Shown here one piece after another: positions 14,209 to 22,044 of a DNA stretch of 24,000 nucleotides (positions are counted from its first letter, which is position 1; every line of letters starts with the position of its first letter). Location: the IMG/VR virus record IMGVR_UViG_3300031227_002958, positions 1 to 24,000 of that record; one strand, 5' to 3'. A program made the translations under genes and the position numbers. The stretch comes from a virus. The notes under the pieces are model-generated. The model did not search any database, was not told the DNA's origin, and saw only the letters and a list, made by a program, of their open reading frames with translations.

Positions 14209-14904
14209 TTATTTCCCGAGGAATTTTTCCTTGGCATACTGGGTGGCTGCACCAGCCACGCACGATAGTACAAGTACACCAAGGCAGATACCGATGAAAA
14301 CGTAATTAACGTCAGGCACCGTTGGACTGTCCAAGACGGGGGCTTTGCCGTCGTCAATGGGGACTGGGTCTGGATCGACCGGGGGTTTCGGGTCCGGCTT
14401 GGGACGTTTGCGGTCACGCCATGGGCAGCTAGCGTCAGTCTTAGAGGAGTTCACTGCCGATGCGACAGCCGAATATAGTCCGCTGGACGTGTACGGGATT
14501 TGATCGCCATGTGCTTCGTAGATTACAGCAGCCTTTGCGTTCTGAAGGCGTATCATTGGAGTACCTTCCACACCAGGGGCATAACGTTCCTTAAAGGTCG
14601 GTGAATCAATATCCAGCGTTGCGAAATGAACTTGACCCCTCAATTTCTTAAGGCCGGCATGCTCCCTAGTCCACTTCAGGACTTCCATTGTCTTGGGGTC
14701 GCCTTTTGAGCCGAAGACACTCAAGTACCATTTACTACCATCCTCAGGAAGCTCTATAATATGCTCCTCTGTAATGACGCCAAACCCCTGTCCATTCGCT
14801 TCGCTGAAGGCACCGATACAAAGCAGAATTAGAAATACCAACAGCAGGCAAGCTGCTACTGGAATCGCAACGCTGAAAAGCAGTGCTTTGAAGAAGTCTC
14901 TCAT
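14209..14904 (-). CDS. Two-TM thioredoxin-fold protein lacking CxxC
   Basis: A 231-residue protein; AGGAGAG precedes ATG 14904. A membrane helix at about 8-32 is followed by a domain at 57-150 that reads as a thioredoxin fold: strand KWYLSVFG, helix MEVLKWTREH, strand QVHFATLDID (91-100), then a cis-Pro-like GVEGTPMIRL (111-120, Pro116) and VIYEAHGDQI (127-136). Where CxxC should stand there is FGSKGDP, so it has no redox centre; such proteins usually act as adaptors or chaperones. A Pro/Asp-rich linker (164-190) leads to a second membrane helix (201-221) and a short basic end. This topology places the domain outside the membrane between two anchors. It stands close to a CPQC thioredoxin gene at 13272-13685. 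Confidence 0.65.
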   Translation of the reverse strand: MRDFFKALLFSVAIPVAACLLLVFLILLCIGAFSEANGQGFGVITEEHIIELPEDGSKWYLSVFGSKGDPKTMEVLKWTREHAGLKKLRGQVHFATLDIDSPTFKERYAPGVEGTPMIRLQNAKAAVIYEAHGDQIPYTSSGLYSAVASAVNSSKTDASCPWRDRKRPKPDPKPPVDPDPVPIDDGKAPVLDSPTVPDVNYVFIGICLGVLVLSCVAGAATQYAKEKFLGK

Positions 14905-14913
14905 ATTTCTCTC

Positions 14914-15501
14914 CTAGGCTTTAGGTTTTAGCGGGGCACATGGGGCATAGATTACCGCCACAGCCCAACCGTTACTGTTGTGCCATTCCGACATAAATCT
15001 CTTACGTGACATCCACTGGATCCTATCGATGTGGTTATTGTCAATGATGGCCGCATGCTCATTGTCAAAATGTACAAGGGCAACCATATGCTTTCCGCCC
15101 CTACAGGTGACTGCACAGCCTCGCCGTGTTCTACACGCCCATTCAAGGAACTTGGCATCCCCATTGACAGTGTATGCATAGCGCACACCCTCTTCGTCCA
15201 TTTTCTGGTGAAGTCCATTAGCCGATTCTCCACCGGTGTATGTCTTACGCCAGTACCATGCCAATGCATGCCGATTTTGCCAACGCATGAGAGCCACTAC
15301 CGAGGCATGGACGCATGAGCCACCTCCCCAGTTAGCTTCCCGGTTACACATGGGGATGTTAATGACTGGACGCTCGGCAACGACCGGCGTAATAGGATTA
15401 ACAGGTAGTTCTAATCCATTACTAACAGTGGTGGCCTCATGCAGGATCGGGGCACCTGCCAGGCAAAGCAAGAGTACGGCAGCGAATACTGAGAACTTCA
15501 T
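14914..15501 (-). CDS. Secreted papain-like cysteine peptidase, C39-like
   Basis: A 195-residue protein starting at ATG 15501, coupled (ATGA) to the stop of the NlpC/P60-type gene; the longer frame from 15570 lies inside that gene. Residues 1-18 form a signal peptide (KFSVFAAVLLLCLAG). The catalytic Cys is Cys63 in WGGGSCVHASVVALMRW (58-74), the His is His138 in GGKHMVALVHF (135-145), and Asp154/Asn155 in AAIIDNNHID follow, which is the papain-like order Cys-His-Asp/Asn. The pattern fits the peptidase C39-like group. C39 proper cleaves double-glycine leader peptides, but the stand-alone secreted forms are uncharacterised and may cut peptidoglycan peptides or proteins. Extra Cys residues suggest disulfides. 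It lies next to another amidase-type enzyme and thioredoxin-fold proteins. Confidence 0.75.
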   Translation of the reverse strand: MKFSVFAAVLLLCLAGAPILHEATTVSNGLELPVNPITPVVAERPVINIPMCNREANWGGGSCVHASVVALMRWQNRHALAWYWRKTYTGGESANGLHQKMDEEGVRYAYTVNGDAKFLEWACRTRRGCAVTCRGGKHMVALVHFDNEHAAIIDNNHIDRIQWMSRKRFMSEWHNSNGWAVAVIYAPCAPLKPKA

Positions 15502-16085
15502 TTGATCCTCCGTGCTGGATAGACAAGGCCATATAATTGAAGCCGTCGTATAAGTTTGTTCGGGGACCACCGAGCCGGCTTTGTCGTAGGAAATATACCG
15601 ATGTTGGAGAGTGCCGCAGCAACTAGCTCGGAGCAGAAGACAGCCGATAGATCTTCTCTACTCCATAGCGATTTGATCCATGGAAAAATAAGGCCAGCCG
15701 ATCCCGCTGCCCCGACAGGATCGTACTGGGTATAGATCATATGTATAAGGAAGGACGTTAGTCGTCTATTTTCATGCGAATAGAGCGGGCGATGCAGGCG
15801 ATAGTAATAGATTTTGCCATCGTATGCGGCCACTGCCGAATCAAAGTCATGGGCTTGAACACCGGGGGTAATATCTTTGGTGACCTTACATGGCTCATTG
15901 CAAAGCGTCGTTGACTCGTACAAGTGACTTTCCTGAGAGCTGGTCTCACCGATGATTCCGATATGACTCAAGCTGCTCTGTGGCCAGCCGTAGGTCGCCA
16001 GGTTCACGGCAGCACTCATTAAGCCGTGCCCGCTGAAGCCGATAACGTCACCCGGCCAAGGCTCTCTGGTCAATTCCTGTATCAT
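15498..16085 (-). CDS. Permuted NlpC/P60-type amidase (YiiX/YaeF-like)
   Basis: A 195-residue protein, the first gene after the long gap at 16086-16185. It shows the permuted papain order: PGDVIGFSG (11-19), His41 in SLSHIGII (38-45), Glu57 in LYEST, and the nucleophile Cys151 in AVFCSELVAAAL (148-159), with SPNKLI (174-179) near the end. This is the layout of YiiX/YaeF and phage orthopoxvirus-G6R-like proteins, cysteine amidases of the NlpC/P60 superfamily. No signal peptide or membrane segment is seen, so it either acts in the virion or in the cytoplasm, or is released by a holin. Its stop overlaps the start of the C39-like peptidase. It may be an endolysin or a tail-tip hydrolase, and the substrate could be peptidoglycan, a lipid or a protein conjugate. 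Confidence 0.8.
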   Translation of the reverse strand: MIQELTREPWPGDVIGFSGHGLMSAAVNLATYGWPQSSLSHIGIIGETSSQESHLYESTTLCNEPCKVTKDITPGVQAHDFDSAVAAYDGKIYYYRLHRPLYSHENRRLTSFLIHMIYTQYDPVGAAGSAGLIFPWIKSLWSREDLSAVFCSELVAAALSNIGIFPTTKPARWSPNKLIRRLQLYGLVYPARRIK

Positions 16086-16105
16086 GTGTCGTTTTCCTCT
16101 ATCAC

Positions 16106-16135
16106 CATATACATGCCACCGGACTTATCTGTCAA
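16106..16135 (-). promoter_or_regulatory. Sigma70-like promoter candidate before envelope block
   Basis: On the minus strand a perfect -35 box TTGACA (16130-16135) is followed by an 18-base spacer and TATATG (16106-16111), which matches the -10 consensus in four of six positions. It lies in one of the two longest gene-free gaps of the window, just before the NlpC/P60-type gene and just after a terminator-like hairpin. The -10 box is imperfect, so the call is tentative. If real, it would start transcription of the lysis/envelope block separately from the virion genes. Confidence 0.4.
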
Positions 16136-16137
16136 CT

Positions 16138-16164
16138 AAAAAAGTGACTGTCTCATGTAAGTCA
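16138..16164 (-). terminator. Weak intrinsic terminator candidate after virion block
   Basis: On the minus strand a 5-bp stem, TGACT (16160-16164) and AGTCA (16145-16149), with a 10-base loop, is followed by C and six T residues (16138-16143). The stem is short and not GC rich, so efficiency would be low. It lies 22 bases after the stop at 16186 and right before a promoter-like sequence, which is where a transcription boundary would be expected. Confidence 0.35.
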
Positions 16165-16185
16165 ATGCTAGGCTGGGAGTTATAA

Positions 16186-16662
16186 TTATTCCTTCTCCTC
16201 AAGGTTAGCCTGCTCTTTACGAGCTGCAACCTCCCACCAGACGGCCAACTTAGCGCGAAGCATAGATGCATGCTCCCTGGCACGGGCCAGCTTAGGTCGT
16301 TGCTGAGCTGACAGAAACTTGTACTCGAACTCCCATTCTTCCTGGTCACTAAGGGTAGTAGCAATAGGATCCATACGACCCAGGAAAGACCTGAACTTCG
16401 TGAAGCTTTTCGGGCCCCCATATTTCTTTACGAAAGGTTTCTGCCATTCCTCAAAGGCCTCCTGGTTATCGGCATTGGCTGCGTCACGAGCTTGCTTGTA
16501 CTCGGAAACCGGCCAGACCCCTGCGCGGTATTTCCCTTTCGACTTCAGAAACCTACGGCGTAGATCATAAATCTCACCGAGTGCCGCACCGTTCGGATCT
16601 GAGACTCCAACAAAGTACCGCATGAAGTAGTGGCGACGTGCTCGATCTCCGGTTCCTAGCAT
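16186..16662 (-). CDS. Helical virion-associated protein, possibly -1-frame extension of the 1229-aa gene
   Basis: As a separate gene it starts at ATG 16662 after AAAGGG and codes 158 residues, 38 bases after the stop of the large virion protein. It is almost entirely helical and charged, with Arg/Lys and Glu alternating (GEIYDLRRRFLKSKGK, ARAREHASMLRAKLAVWW), ending NLEEKE. However, the same frame stays open upstream to 16767, overlapping the last 22 codons of the large gene in the -1 frame, and that part (GEYAASADVVGLGDEYKQI) reads like normal protein. So it may be the C-terminal part of the large protein reached by frameshifting, or a gene split by a single-base change or assembly error. 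No family is recognised. Confidence 0.65.
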   Translation of the reverse strand: MLGTGDRARRHYFMRYFVGVSDPNGAALGEIYDLRRRFLKSKGKYRAGVWPVSEYKQARDAANADNQEAFEEWQKPFVKKYGGPKSFTKFRSFLGRMDPIATTLSDQEEWEFEYKFLSAQQRPKLARAREHASMLRAKLAVWWEVAARKEQANLEEKE

Positions 16663-16700
16663 CCAGCCCTTTATCTGCTTGTACTCATCACCTAGGCCGA

Positions 16701-19700
16701 CTACGTCAGCGGACGCAGCATATTCACCATCTTTTCGATCCAGGCAGTACTCATCTCCTTGCCGATGTCAGAGAGATTGAGCTGTCCGTTCTTGTACTTA
16801 GGGAGCATCCCAATTGCTTCGTTAATGCCGAACCACTCCAGTAAGTCGCCGAGGGCTCCGACATTACGAAAAATCCTTACGGTCCCATCAGAATTATGGC
16901 CAAGATTGATATGAGGGTTGGCCTTGTCATATGTCCCTAAGTTCTCTTCATCATCCTCGCCAGTTATTGCCGGCATGATTACGTTATTCCAGGCCCAAAA
17001 TACTCCATACCAGGCACCAATTCTAGCCGTTGCAGCAGAAGCTGCAACTATTGGGGCCACGGCCATAGTGACACCAGTTCTGACCCCAGCACCTCTCTTT
17101 CCGGACAGGATGGCATTTCTAACGAGCCTCGGATAGCGTTTAAGATTGATCTCCTGGAAGGCATAGAAGTAAAAGAGATGCTTACGGAGGTAGTCACCCA
17201 TGATTGTTAGATTGCCATAGTCGCCAAGTAGATTGCGTGCGAGGTGAGCTGCAGCCGCGTCATCACCCAAGGACTCCTGGACGTTCTCGACGATGCGCTG
17301 CAGCGATGTGCCGTAATGCTTAAGGCTGCCTTCAGCTATCTGCTTGCGATAGCGCAGAAAGGCAGCATGACGTAACAGACTCTCGCGGAATTCAGTACAG
17401 GACCTAGCAAGTCGCATATATGTCATCGGATTGGCACCGAACTTCTTCCATCCAGTTTTGAATCGCCTGAAGAGTGGGAGGTCCCCTACATTTTCCAGCT
17501 CAGTGGCAGCAAAACCAGAGGTCAGTACGCCATTATCACGAGACGCTCGCAGCGCAGGAGATAGCGCAGCATTTGAACCGAAGAACAGTCTTATATCTTT
17601 CCATGCTTCAGCTAATTCAAGGAAGATCGCCGGATCGGCCGCGAAGACTGGCGACAAGTCGCCAGTGGCATTGCGTACATTATAAGGTATGACGTTCATC
17701 GGCTGCATAAGCGTCCAAGCTTTCCAGCCCTTCGCTAACGCGGCATTCATCTGCGTTATGACGTGTGGATCTAGCGTCTTTTCGGCTTCCTGGAGCTGCT
17801 CCATAAGTTTTGTCGGTATCGCCACCTGGCGACCGCCCTTAGTGGCCCTCAGCACCTGCTTCAGTTCAGCATCTGTGAGTTCAATCTCATCGATAATGTC
17901 TTCCTGGAGCTTATCGGCCAATCTTTCAGAGATATTTACTGACGGACTAATCATACCTGAAGGCACATTATACAAAACGTGGCCCTCACGCTTAGCAACT
18001 TCCTTGAGGCTGATGCCTTCGGCCTTAGCGACGTCCCCGAAGTCCTTTATCTTGTCATAGCGATTAAACAGTTTAGTGTAAAGCTTTTTGCGAGCCAGGA
18101 GTGTAAATGCATTACTCATCCACGCAACTTCTGGCTCAATATATGACGTATTATAGTCATACTCCTCCCCCAATTCCGTATCCCTGGAGCGAGCTTTTTG
18201 AAACGGCTTCTTACCTGGGCCGGCCGTCCTATCCCTACTCCTCTTGATAACTCCGCGATGCTGCAATACCTGCTGGTGGACATAGCCGTCTATATCTTCC
18301 AGGTCTTCTTGTTCTAGCATCCCTTCATTGACTAGCTCATGCACGAGATCGTCACGTATCACAGAACGATTCCTGAGGGCCTCCTGAATCTCTGGGGTTC
18401 CATCCACGAGAACCTGGAGCTTATCACGGTATTCTGTAACGGCCTCACGGCTCTTTGCACCATGCCTGAGCCCCTGCCCCATATCTAGAGCACGTAGTTG
18501 GTTTTGCATAAGTAAATATCGCTCAAAAACCTTGAGCTGCGTTGGGCCTAACGGGTGAGTAATGGCGAATACCGTACGCACGCTTTCATCGAGTGACGAA
18601 CTCTGTATCACGTCAGTAATTCTCATCACTTCCCTGGCGGAATCAAACTGCTCTGTATTAGGCAAGTACTCATGGACCTGACGAGTATACTTCCAGGCAG
18701 TCGAGAGCTTACTCTTCATTTTACTCCATCGACTCTCCTTGGGGTTATGCGACTTCACGATTGCAGCCTCACGCCCAGGGTCCTTCGAATCCTTAAGCGC
18801 CTCAAGGGCTGCCTCGTTGGACAGTCCAGCTACAATATCCGTGCGTACGGGCTCGGTGAGTCTGCCCTCAAGTGGGACACTGCCCTCCTCGCCACTTACG
18901 AGCCCTTCCCTTTTAGGTTTGGCGGCGTCGGCCTTTTCTTGTACTTCAGTCCGAGCGCCGGCAGACTCCTCGACGATAGCATCGACTCGCTGCCGTAGAC
19001 TTTCTAGCGATGCAATCTTATGCTCTAGCTTCGGGTCAGTTGGCTTTTCTACTGGTCCCTTCTGTTCTTCTTGCTCTATTGCCTCGATATCGTCTTGGAG
19101 CGCCACTATATTCTTGACGCCTTCTTTACGTTTAACCTTGCTCATGCCAGACTCAGGTGTGAATCCCCACTTCGCCCAGTCCTTGCGAGACGGAACCTTT
19201 CCTTCTTTCAGCACCTTACGCATCTGCCCCATCTTTACGTCAGCATCAACGCCACGCCCGACCTGCATGCCACCGCCCAGTATAGAGACAGGGAGCATTG
19301 GCCCCGCCGCCTGTCCGACACCCTCCAGGCCGGCTCCAACGATATCCATAGGCCCCCTGCCTTCGGCCGTCCCTGATAGCTTGGCACCGATAAATCCAGC
19401 AGCCTCTTCTATGGAACCCTGAACGCCTTCCTCGAATCCCACTTCGCCAAGGTACGCTCCAGCCGCCTCGCCTGCTGTTCCGACAGCTTTAGTAATGCCT
19501 TTACCGATCCCCTTCCCTGCAACTTGCCTTGGTAAGAACTTCCTGACTGCTGCTGTCCCGATTGAACGCCCAGTGGCGCCAAGTGCGCCCGTCTTTAGGC
19601 CGGCCACCGGCACTGGAATTGCAGCCTCGACCCGGCCAACAGCAGTTGCCGCGATGATCGACAGTGGCGTCGCCCACTTTTCGTCGACACCCTCGATAAT

Positions 19701-20390
19701 CATCTTCTCTCGCATCGGAGCTACTGAGTGGGCTGCGCCCATAGCCGTTATGCCAGCAGTGCTGGCCACCTTACCAGCAAGACCGATCCCTGACATGGTC
19801 GGCACTAAGCCAGCGCCAGCCTCAAGCTGCCGCCAGGCCCAGTTCTCACTCTTCTTTGCCGTAGGCAACCCGGAGCTATAAGCAGCCTCCACGCCTTCCC
19901 TGAAAGCCAACTCAGAGCGATCCTTGTCGCCTCCAGCCAGCATGCGGCCGAGGCCATGGAACCTTTCGAAGAGGCTGTCCAAGTCACCGGCGGCAGCAAG
20001 CGGTAGATCCTGAAGGCGTTCTGCGGCTCGACGGAGCTTCGACTTCCCTTCCTGCCCCTTCTGATACGTTATACCCTCTTGCCTCGAAATGTCATGAACC
20101 CTCTTTATAATATGCAGGGCATGCGCAGGATTCTTGACGATCCTAGCGAGCTTGCGAGCATTAGCCTTACGAACGAGGATACGCTTATCAAGTAACCCCG
20201 GAAGAAACTCTTCTTCGAGCAGAGCAAGCTCCTCCCTTGATTGAATGTCGTCTGCCTGTATCTCAGCGAAGTCGTCGCCCAAACCTTCAGGCGGAACCGA
20301 GCCAGTGGCCTGTGACTCAAACGCCTGTATCTCAGCAAAGTCATCTTCTAGGCCTTCTAGTGGGGCCATGCCGTTATTGCTTAGTGGCAT
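16701..20390 (-). CDS. Large internal virion / polyvalent protein with LPD38-like region
   Basis: A 1229-residue protein; AAGGAAG precedes ATG 20390, which overlaps the upstream gene by 17 bases. The N-terminus has a duplicated acidic motif, EGLxDDFAEIQ, at about 12-22 and 35-45. Residues about 190-390 are Gly/Ala rich with several weakly hydrophobic stretches that could insert into a membrane. A charged helical part follows (400-560). From about 880 the pattern TLMQPMNVIPYNVRNATGD and, near 1060, YLRKHLFYFYAFQEINLKR resembles the large polyvalent protein-associated domain LPD38, found in very long phage proteins packaged with the genome. A hydrophobic segment lies near 1100-1140. It probably sits inside the head and is ejected with DNA, like internal core proteins of podoviruses. 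No enzymatic motif was recognised. See the adjacent 16186-16662 entry for its possible extension. Confidence 0.75.
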   Translation of the reverse strand: MPLSNNGMAPLEGLEDDFAEIQAFESQATGSVPPEGLGDDFAEIQADDIQSREELALLEEEFLPGLLDKRILVRKANARKLARIVKNPAHALHIIKRVHDISRQEGITYQKGQEGKSKLRRAAERLQDLPLAAAGDLDSLFERFHGLGRMLAGGDKDRSELAFREGVEAAYSSGLPTAKKSENWAWRQLEAGAGLVPTMSGIGLAGKVASTAGITAMGAAHSVAPMREKMIIEGVDEKWATPLSIIAATAVGRVEAAIPVPVAGLKTGALGATGRSIGTAAVRKFLPRQVAGKGIGKGITKAVGTAGEAAGAYLGEVGFEEGVQGSIEEAAGFIGAKLSGTAEGRGPMDIVGAGLEGVGQAAGPMLPVSILGGGMQVGRGVDADVKMGQMRKVLKEGKVPSRKDWAKWGFTPESGMSKVKRKEGVKNIVALQDDIEAIEQEEQKGPVEKPTDPKLEHKIASLESLRQRVDAIVEESAGARTEVQEKADAAKPKREGLVSGEEGSVPLEGRLTEPVRTDIVAGLSNEAALEALKDSKDPGREAAIVKSHNPKESRWSKMKSKLSTAWKYTRQVHEYLPNTEQFDSAREVMRITDVIQSSSLDESVRTVFAITHPLGPTQLKVFERYLLMQNQLRALDMGQGLRHGAKSREAVTEYRDKLQVLVDGTPEIQEALRNRSVIRDDLVHELVNEGMLEQEDLEDIDGYVHQQVLQHRGVIKRSRDRTAGPGKKPFQKARSRDTELGEEYDYNTSYIEPEVAWMSNAFTLLARKKLYTKLFNRYDKIKDFGDVAKAEGISLKEVAKREGHVLYNVPSGMISPSVNISERLADKLQEDIIDEIELTDAELKQVLRATKGGRQVAIPTKLMEQLQEAEKTLDPHVITQMNAALAKGWKAWTLMQPMNVIPYNVRNATGDLSPVFAADPAIFLELAEAWKDIRLFFGSNAALSPALRASRDNGVLTSGFAATELENVGDLPLFRRFKTGWKKFGANPMTYMRLARSCTEFRESLLRHAAFLRYRKQIAEGSLKHYGTSLQRIVENVQESLGDDAAAAHLARNLLGDYGNLTIMGDYLRKHLFYFYAFQEINLKRYPRLVRNAILSGKRGAGVRTGVTMAVAPIVAASAATARIGAWYGVFWAWNNVIMPAITGEDDEENLGTYDKANPHINLGHNSDGTVRIFRNVGALGDLLEWFGINEAIGMLPKYKNGQLNLSDIGKEMSTAWIEKMVNMLRPLT

Positions 20391-21480
20391 AATGCTTCCT
20401 TAGTTTCTTGACTGCTTCCACAAAAATGGGTTTCATCTCTGGGGGAACATTACCGAAGCTACCATACTTGAGCTTCATGGCTCGGTATGTAAACTGAGCA
20501 TAGCCAAGATCACCTGGCATCTGCTGCTCTTCTGGTGTCATGGTTAGCCCGAGAACAGCTAGCGGCTTGAAGGCATCGGGCATAGTTCGCTGCTGCGGCG
20601 CATTCTGTGGAGGACCGAGCATGTCATTCTCCTGCTTCTGTCTCGCAGCAGCAGCATCCGACTCCGCCTTCGTTGCGGCCGCAGCCTCATCAGCCTCAAA
20701 CTTATCCATAGCATGGATATGACTGGCGATCAGCTTCGGATCCATGAAGACTTCGCTTTCGGATATCCCCGCTGCTGTCGTTGTCTTTTTCTTAACTAGC
20801 GTAGACCAGACAGCCTGCCTGTCCTTCATCTTCGCTAGTTCTATTGCCTGATTATGTTTAAGCTCTGCGCCTTTAGGGGTATCCTTGAAGGCCGTGATCC
20901 GTGTTGGCACTCGGTCCCCATTCCTTTCGACGCCCCAACCCATAACGTCGCCGCTCTCGTTAGTCCAAGTCCCATCCTTTGGCTTGCCTTCTGCGAACTT
21001 CTCCACGTTAGGATTAACAGGCACAGCAGACGGCTCATTGCTGGCCCGACCGAGCATATACTGCCTTGCCTCTGTCTTCTTCTCTTCGGGAGTAAAAAGA
21101 TCCGATTTCTGGATCCTCTGGTGATCGGCCTCGGCACGGGCCATGTCCATGCGCTGCTTACCAGTGAACTTATACTCCCACATGCCCGCTTGCTGCTTCG
21201 CGGCTTCCTTGGCTCCTTCGATTTCGTTCTCAAACTTCTGCTGAACGAGCTGCTCTTGTAGGCCACCGCGCATGGCGGCAATTTCGAAGGCATGCTCTGA
21301 TGCCTGCTTCTGGCGATCAGCCTGGGCATCAATTTGCATTTGCGTACGCTCTTTCATGGCCTGTAACTGGTTGGCCTGATCGACAGAGCGTTGCGTCCTG
21401 TTCAGGCTAGCAATGCCAGACTGAGCAAGTATTTGGCCGGCACTACCGAAGTCCGAGCCATGTTCTACTTTGATACCCAT
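20374..21480 (-). CDS. Coiled-coil virion protein, hypothetical
   Basis: A 368-residue protein; GGTGAAGC precedes ATG 21480, 8 bases after the preceding stop. The first 150 residues are strongly helical and rich in Gln, Ala, Lys and Glu (LQAMKERTQMQIDAQADRQ), a long coiled coil. A beta-like middle follows (WTNESGDVMGWGVERNGDR, 186-204), then a second Ala/Glu helix at about 260-290, and a basic C-terminal helix (IFVEAVKKLRKHYATKQ). Such proteins directly before the giant internal protein are usually internal virion or ejection proteins. No named family is recognised. Confidence 0.65.
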   Translation of the reverse strand: MGIKVEHGSDFGSAGQILAQSGIASLNRTQRSVDQANQLQAMKERTQMQIDAQADRQKQASEHAFEIAAMRGGLQEQLVQQKFENEIEGAKEAAKQQAGMWEYKFTGKQRMDMARAEADHQRIQKSDLFTPEEKKTEARQYMLGRASNEPSAVPVNPNVEKFAEGKPKDGTWTNESGDVMGWGVERNGDRVPTRITAFKDTPKGAELKHNQAIELAKMKDRQAVWSTLVKKKTTTAAGISESEVFMDPKLIASHIHAMDKFEADEAAAATKAESDAAAARQKQENDMLGPPQNAPQQRTMPDAFKPLAVLGLTMTPEEQQMPGDLGYAQFTYRAMKLKYGSFGNVPPEMKPIFVEAVKKLRKHYATKQ

Positions 21481-21488
21481 GCTTCACC

Positions 21489-21965
21489 TTATCCTTGTTG
21501 CAATCCACTGAGTGCCTTGAACAGTGCCGGCAGTCCCTGCCCCTGTCCATACTGAGAAGCCGCACCAGAAAGTAGATTCACGAGGGAACCTTGATCTGGA
21601 TACTTGTCCTCGCGCCGTTCTATAATACCTAGCTTTGTCTGCTGCATCTGATCCGCCAGTCTATTAAGCGAGGACTCCTCCTCGCGCATGGACCCCCTGT
21701 CGAGAGTCGACCCGACCGTGGTGCCGCTCATCCCTAACCGTCCAAGCTTCTGGCTCGAAGCGGCACGGGCGTCAGAGAACGACGAGCGAACGTCGGTGGC
21801 TCGCTGCTGAGTGGTCTGGTCTGCGATACCTAGCATCTGTTGGTAGCGCGACTCGTTCGCGGCCCTGGCTTCTCCGTAAGCTTTGTTGTAGTTTTCGACG
21901 AGTGCATCCCAGCCGCTCCTCACGCCCGAGCTAGGAGTGAGCCAAGTTGTGTAAGTCTGTGCCAT
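21489..21965 (-). CDS. Helical virion protein, hypothetical
   Basis: A 158-residue protein; AGGAG lies 6 bases before ATG 21965, an ideal ribosome site. It begins with TTWLTPSSGV and is then helical, with many Gln, Arg and Ala (YNKAYGEARAANESRYQQM). A GLGRLGMSGTT-like turn around residue 78 is followed by another helical stretch (SLNRLADQMQQTKLGIIERRED) and a Gly/Gln-rich end. The Arg-Leu-Gly-Met-Ser-Gly-Thr turn is typical of phage internal or head-completion-type proteins with an N-terminal coiled coil. With the next two genes it probably makes the ejection or internal core set. No family name is certain. Confidence 0.6.
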   Translation of the reverse strand: MAQTYTTWLTPSSGVRSGWDALVENYNKAYGEARAANESRYQQMLGIADQTTQQRATDVRSSFSDARAASSQKLGRLGMSGTTVGSTLDRGSMREEESSLNRLADQMQQTKLGIIERREDKYPDQGSLVNLLSGAASQYGQGQGLPALFKALSGLQQG

Positions 21966-22009
21966 ATTAAGCTCCTATATGTTGATGGCATTTTGTATGT
22001 GTTCTGCAT
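21920..22009 (-). other. Possible 29-codon leader ORF
   Basis: In the 79-base gap between two virion genes an ATG at 22009 is preceded by AGGAG at 6-base spacing and opens a 29-codon frame ending TGA at 21920, inside the next gene in another frame. The ribosome site is as good as that of the real genes. A leader peptide that tunes translation of the following gene is conceivable, but the codons are partly shared with that gene, and chance is a fair explanation. Confidence 0.2.
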
Positions 22010-22044
22010 CGGTTTCTCCTGTGTTAGGCTCCTTTCCAGTAGCC

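Noticed and set aside
16701-16767. Canonical -1 slippery heptamer
   Set aside because: No X XXY YYZ sequence exists in the overlap; CGAAAAG allows re-pairing only in the A site, so programmed frameshifting is left as an open question.
18739-19422. Plus-strand frame of 227 codons, Ser/Pro/Thr rich
   Set aside because: It is the antisense of the Gly/Ala- and Lys/Glu-rich middle of the giant virion protein; the biased composition comes from the opposite strand.
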